The notes under the pieces were generated by a model that was not told the origin of the DNA, did no database searches, and saw nothing but the letters and a program-made list of their open reading frames with translations. A program made the position numbers and the translations under genes. Shown here one piece after another: positions 60,920 through 64,000 of a DNA stretch of 64,000 bases. The stretch comes from Uranotaenia lowii (lineage: Eukaryota; Arthropoda; Insecta; Diptera; Culicidae): assembly GCF_029784155.1 (NCBI RefSeq), contig NC_073692.1, forward strand, positions 157,509,582 to 157,573,581, in the 5' to 3' direction. Every line of letters begins with the position of its first letter. The stretch's first letter is position 1.

Positions 60920-63900
60920 AATTTAAAATCAATTAAAATCAATGTTTTAAATGAATGCGATTTTTGGTAAATCATTATTAATTATTCAGAATGATGATTC
61001 TTGGCCAGAAATTGTTAGAAAAAAAAACCCAGCAAACATTTTTGTAGCTATATTCTTATACTGTTTTGATATATGTACGTTCCATATACATTATAGAATG
61101 ATCCTATGAAAGTTGAAAAAAATACAGCATTTACCTACCAAAGTGCAGGTAATTTACTAACATAAATTTTATTTCTTTCTAAAACGACGAAAACTACACC
61201 AATAAGGCGTTATCCGACACCTTATTCATAAATATCCTAAAAATGCAAGAGAGCGCAAGGTTTTGCTCTCATTGCCTTCAAATCGTTGCCAGCGACAATA
61301 TTTTCCAATTCGTTCATTGGTCAATATCACTCAATTACCATTTGATTTTTTGCCATATGGATGCACTGCTGATTGTAGAGAGAACATGACAATAATTTTC
61401 TCACTAGAAGCCCGCGCGGAAGAAAAATCATTTCAAAATGATCAATGCCAATCATTTCAAAATGCCGTCATCAAAACATGGCGAGCTTTCTACGATATCC
61501 GATTTAAACCGACTTCAGACGACATTTTAAAAGATTTTTTCACTATGCAAATGGAATTGCGATTCGCATTATCATTGTAAACGACTTCAGTTAACATTAT
61601 TGATAAGATTTCATGTTTGGTGGGAAATTTTAAACTGTCTTTTTTTACAAATTTAAAATCAATGTTTTAGAAACCCAGAAATAGAATGTGAATTGTAATT
61701 AATAGTTTAGAAGAATCGATGCACATAAATAAAATATTATACTTGGTTCAAAATGACATCGGGTCTTAAAATAATACAAAAAAAAATGACATCAAAATTA
61801 TCAATAAAATTTCAGACCAGGTTTAAAATTAACCATGGTTAGTAATTGTTCTGTAAAATGATAATAACTTTTGATTTTTGACTATCTAAATTTAAATTTC
61901 CTATTTTTTTAATTTTCAATTGAAGGGTTTATAAAACCACATGTAAAATCATCATTGAAAGCTTAAACTGCCAATATACAGGTTGGGTAATGGGTGATTT
62001 ATTGACTGATCATAAATGAACTGATTAGAATAAAATTAAGGAATTTCCAGTTTTATCATGAATATTGGAAACACGAATCAAACACTAATTTACTCAACAT
62101 TGCGCATTAATATTTAGCTTTACAGCTGCTACTTCGAATATTTTTATGAATTTTCCATAGATTAATTAAAAAATGTATGATCTATTCATGACTGACGATT
62201 TAAAATAATGAATAAACAGTGAAACATTTTAATTTCTGAGCGCAAATTTTGTAGTCAAAAATTTTAAGCTCTGAATATTATGTTGCTGTCTTTCAGAATA
62301 TTGGCCCAATATTATTCGGTCCAGGACAAAATGTAGAAACGATGTTTTTCTTATCCAAAATATAGATTTATATCCTTCCAAGAAAATTATATTAAAAAAC
62401 ACCATAACTTTAAGTTTTTAAAGACAAACTATGATTAAAATATTACAAAAAAATTAAAAAGATTCATTTAGAAAATTCGGTAAAACTGAAAAAAAGATTC
62501 TTTATAATTCGATAAACTTATTTGAATATTAAAACAAAAAATGAAATCGAAAAAGATAAGTTTTTTAACAATTCAGAAAAAAAGTTTTTAATAAAAATAT
62601 CTAAATATTTGAAAAAAATATTTAGTGTATTTAATTGATTGATCACGAAAAAAGCATTTAGGAGGCTATGTTTTCATAAATTTGGTAGATTTAACGTCCT
62701 GACTCTAATCTTTTGTCACATTTTATCTGTCACCTTTAGCTTTGATGATATGATGTTTATGAGTTTTAAAGTGAAGCTGAGTTGGGTTATGAGTGAAATC
62801 AATCATTGAAATTGATGAACTAACAAATCTTAATGAAATAAAAAAGTGATCCTGAATAAACTTTATCAAATTAAGGAATAACATTTTAAGAAAATAGTGA
62901 AAAATTATCTTAAAAAGTTAAATTCTACAGATTTTTTAAACTATCATCGCTAGTAGAACTAACATCACTGCAGAAAGTTTTAAAAAAAAAGGTTTTATAT
63001 TATTCATTAAATTTGATAAACCCTGCAAAACGATTTGATGTTTTCTTTAAAAGATATCTATAATTCAATTTGGTCTAAAACTTTTGAAAATCGTTAAAAT
63101 GGCCGTATTTTACAAAATAGGGTAAAATAACAAATGAAAATTCTCAAATTTTTTCGCAGAAGTTGAAAGTATTGGCGGTCTTGAGAAAATTTGATAATGG
63201 GTATAAAACCCTTATTTTTAATTTTAAAGGTTTTTTTAAATGCATATAATTTTTTAAGTGATGTTTACTTATTTTCATAAGTTATTTCACAAATAAAAGC
63301 TGATAGAAAAAATCTTATTGAGTATGTGAATTCAGAGCACCTAAATTAATCATAATAAGTTCTTAAACTCTTTGCACCTTGGGAAAATGTAAATTTTGTG
63401 GCCTTGTGTAATTTATCAAAACCCTTTTGAATGTGAAGATGAGTAGTGAGGAAAACAAAATACAAAATTTAAATTGAGTCTAGAATTGAAATTGGAATCG
63501 AATTCAGGAAGAATTTTTCATATTAATGTAAAATTTGTACTGACATAAACGATTTTTTTTATAATCAAAAAGATTAGTAGCAAAGTGATAGCTACTAGGT
63601 TTTATATTTTTTACTGCTAATTTTAGTGATTATTATGGGTATTGAACACCTGCCATATGGCTTATAACTTGTTGATGTGTAAAATCAGTATTCGATGCAT
63701 GAATTTTGAAGTAAAAAAGCTTGGTTTAAAATGCTGAACTTATTTATTTACACTTTCTTAAGGTAGGGTGTGTAAAGATTTTAGTTTCAATACAAAAGGT
63801 TTATTGAATTACAATTGCAAACTTACAATAAAAAATGAGTTTTAATTTGTGAAGGTCATGTAGTGTTGCAAAATGAAATATCGTTGGCCTTGAGTGATTT

Positions 63901-64000
63901 TAGCTAAATTCCGCCGGAGGTGAACAAATTTTCTGACATGTTTATTCAAACATATTTTTGATAACCCTTTGGGATTAAAAAATTTCCGGTTATTACTGTA
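60920..64000 (+). repeat. 3,193-bp tandem duplication, copy 2 (cut by window end)
   Basis: Repeats copy 1 at an offset of 3,193 from 60920 through the last base of the window (64000 corresponds to 60807). Whether further copies follow is not visible. Confidence 0.93.
61206..61580 (+). CDS. Unidentified open frame (copy 2 of 58013-58387)
   Basis: Same sequence as 58013-58387, shifted by 3,193. The same doubts apply: no nearby ATG, no known domain. Confidence 0.25.
   Translation, partial: GVIRHLIHKYPKNARERKVLLSLPSNRCQRQYFPIRSLVNITQLPFDFLPYGCTADCRENMTIIFSLEARAEEKSFQNDQCQSFQNAVIKTWRAFYDIRFKPTSDDILKDFFTMQMELRFALSL

Overview
This window looks like AT-rich insect nuclear DNA, most likely from a fly of the mosquito group. 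The reasons are split exons with GT-AG introns, a density of insect-type transposable elements (Jockey and I-type LINEs, BEL/Pao, a Tc1/mariner element with a DD37E triad, hAT elements) and tRNA-derived SINEs. The species cannot be named from the sequence. There is no sign of bacterial, phage or organelle organisation.

Only one convincing host gene is present. It is the 5' half of a synaptotagmin on the minus strand (277-3147, four coding exons), running off the left edge inside its first C2 domain. Its first coding intron is mostly a near-perfect 1.7-kb palindrome (1137-2848). Everything to the right (about 3.2-64 kb) is gene-poor DNA built from layered mobile elements.

Layout: 3.7-3.9 kb RTE-like LINE tail; 3.9-6.3 kb a TIR-bounded element with CGGGACA motifs; 8.4-11.2 kb a TIR element inside a possible SINE; 11.8-12.8 kb a GGGGAGAGTGGGG-ended element; 14.1-16.7 kb an hAT element with an 8-bp target duplication and a GC-rich interior; 16.9-17.3 and 18.1-18.25 kb SINEs; 19.5-24.0 kb a Jockey LINE with a 14-bp target duplication; 25.8-27.5 kb an unclassified minus-strand insertion with a perfect 26-bp duplication; 27.7-29.0 kb a decayed ITmD37E-type mariner; 29.1-30.0 kb a second GGGGAGAGTGGGG element; 30.8-36.6 kb an I-type LINE with RNase H; 39.2-39.4 kb a small foldback whose arms match Penelope-associated hammerhead ribozymes; 41.0-41.3 kb an hAT MITE; 42.5-46.1 kb two head-to-tail repeats carrying 143-bp tandem arrays; 46.9-52.3 kb a BEL/Pao retrotransposon lacking most of its 5' LTR and gag; 55.5-56.7 kb an inverted shortened relative of the 14-kb hAT element; 57.7-64 kb a 3,193-bp tandem duplication.

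The autonomous elements all carry stops, frameshifts or deletions. The only long undamaged frame is Jockey ORF1. Comparisons were made by eye; boundaries with matching target duplications are firm, the others are approximate.
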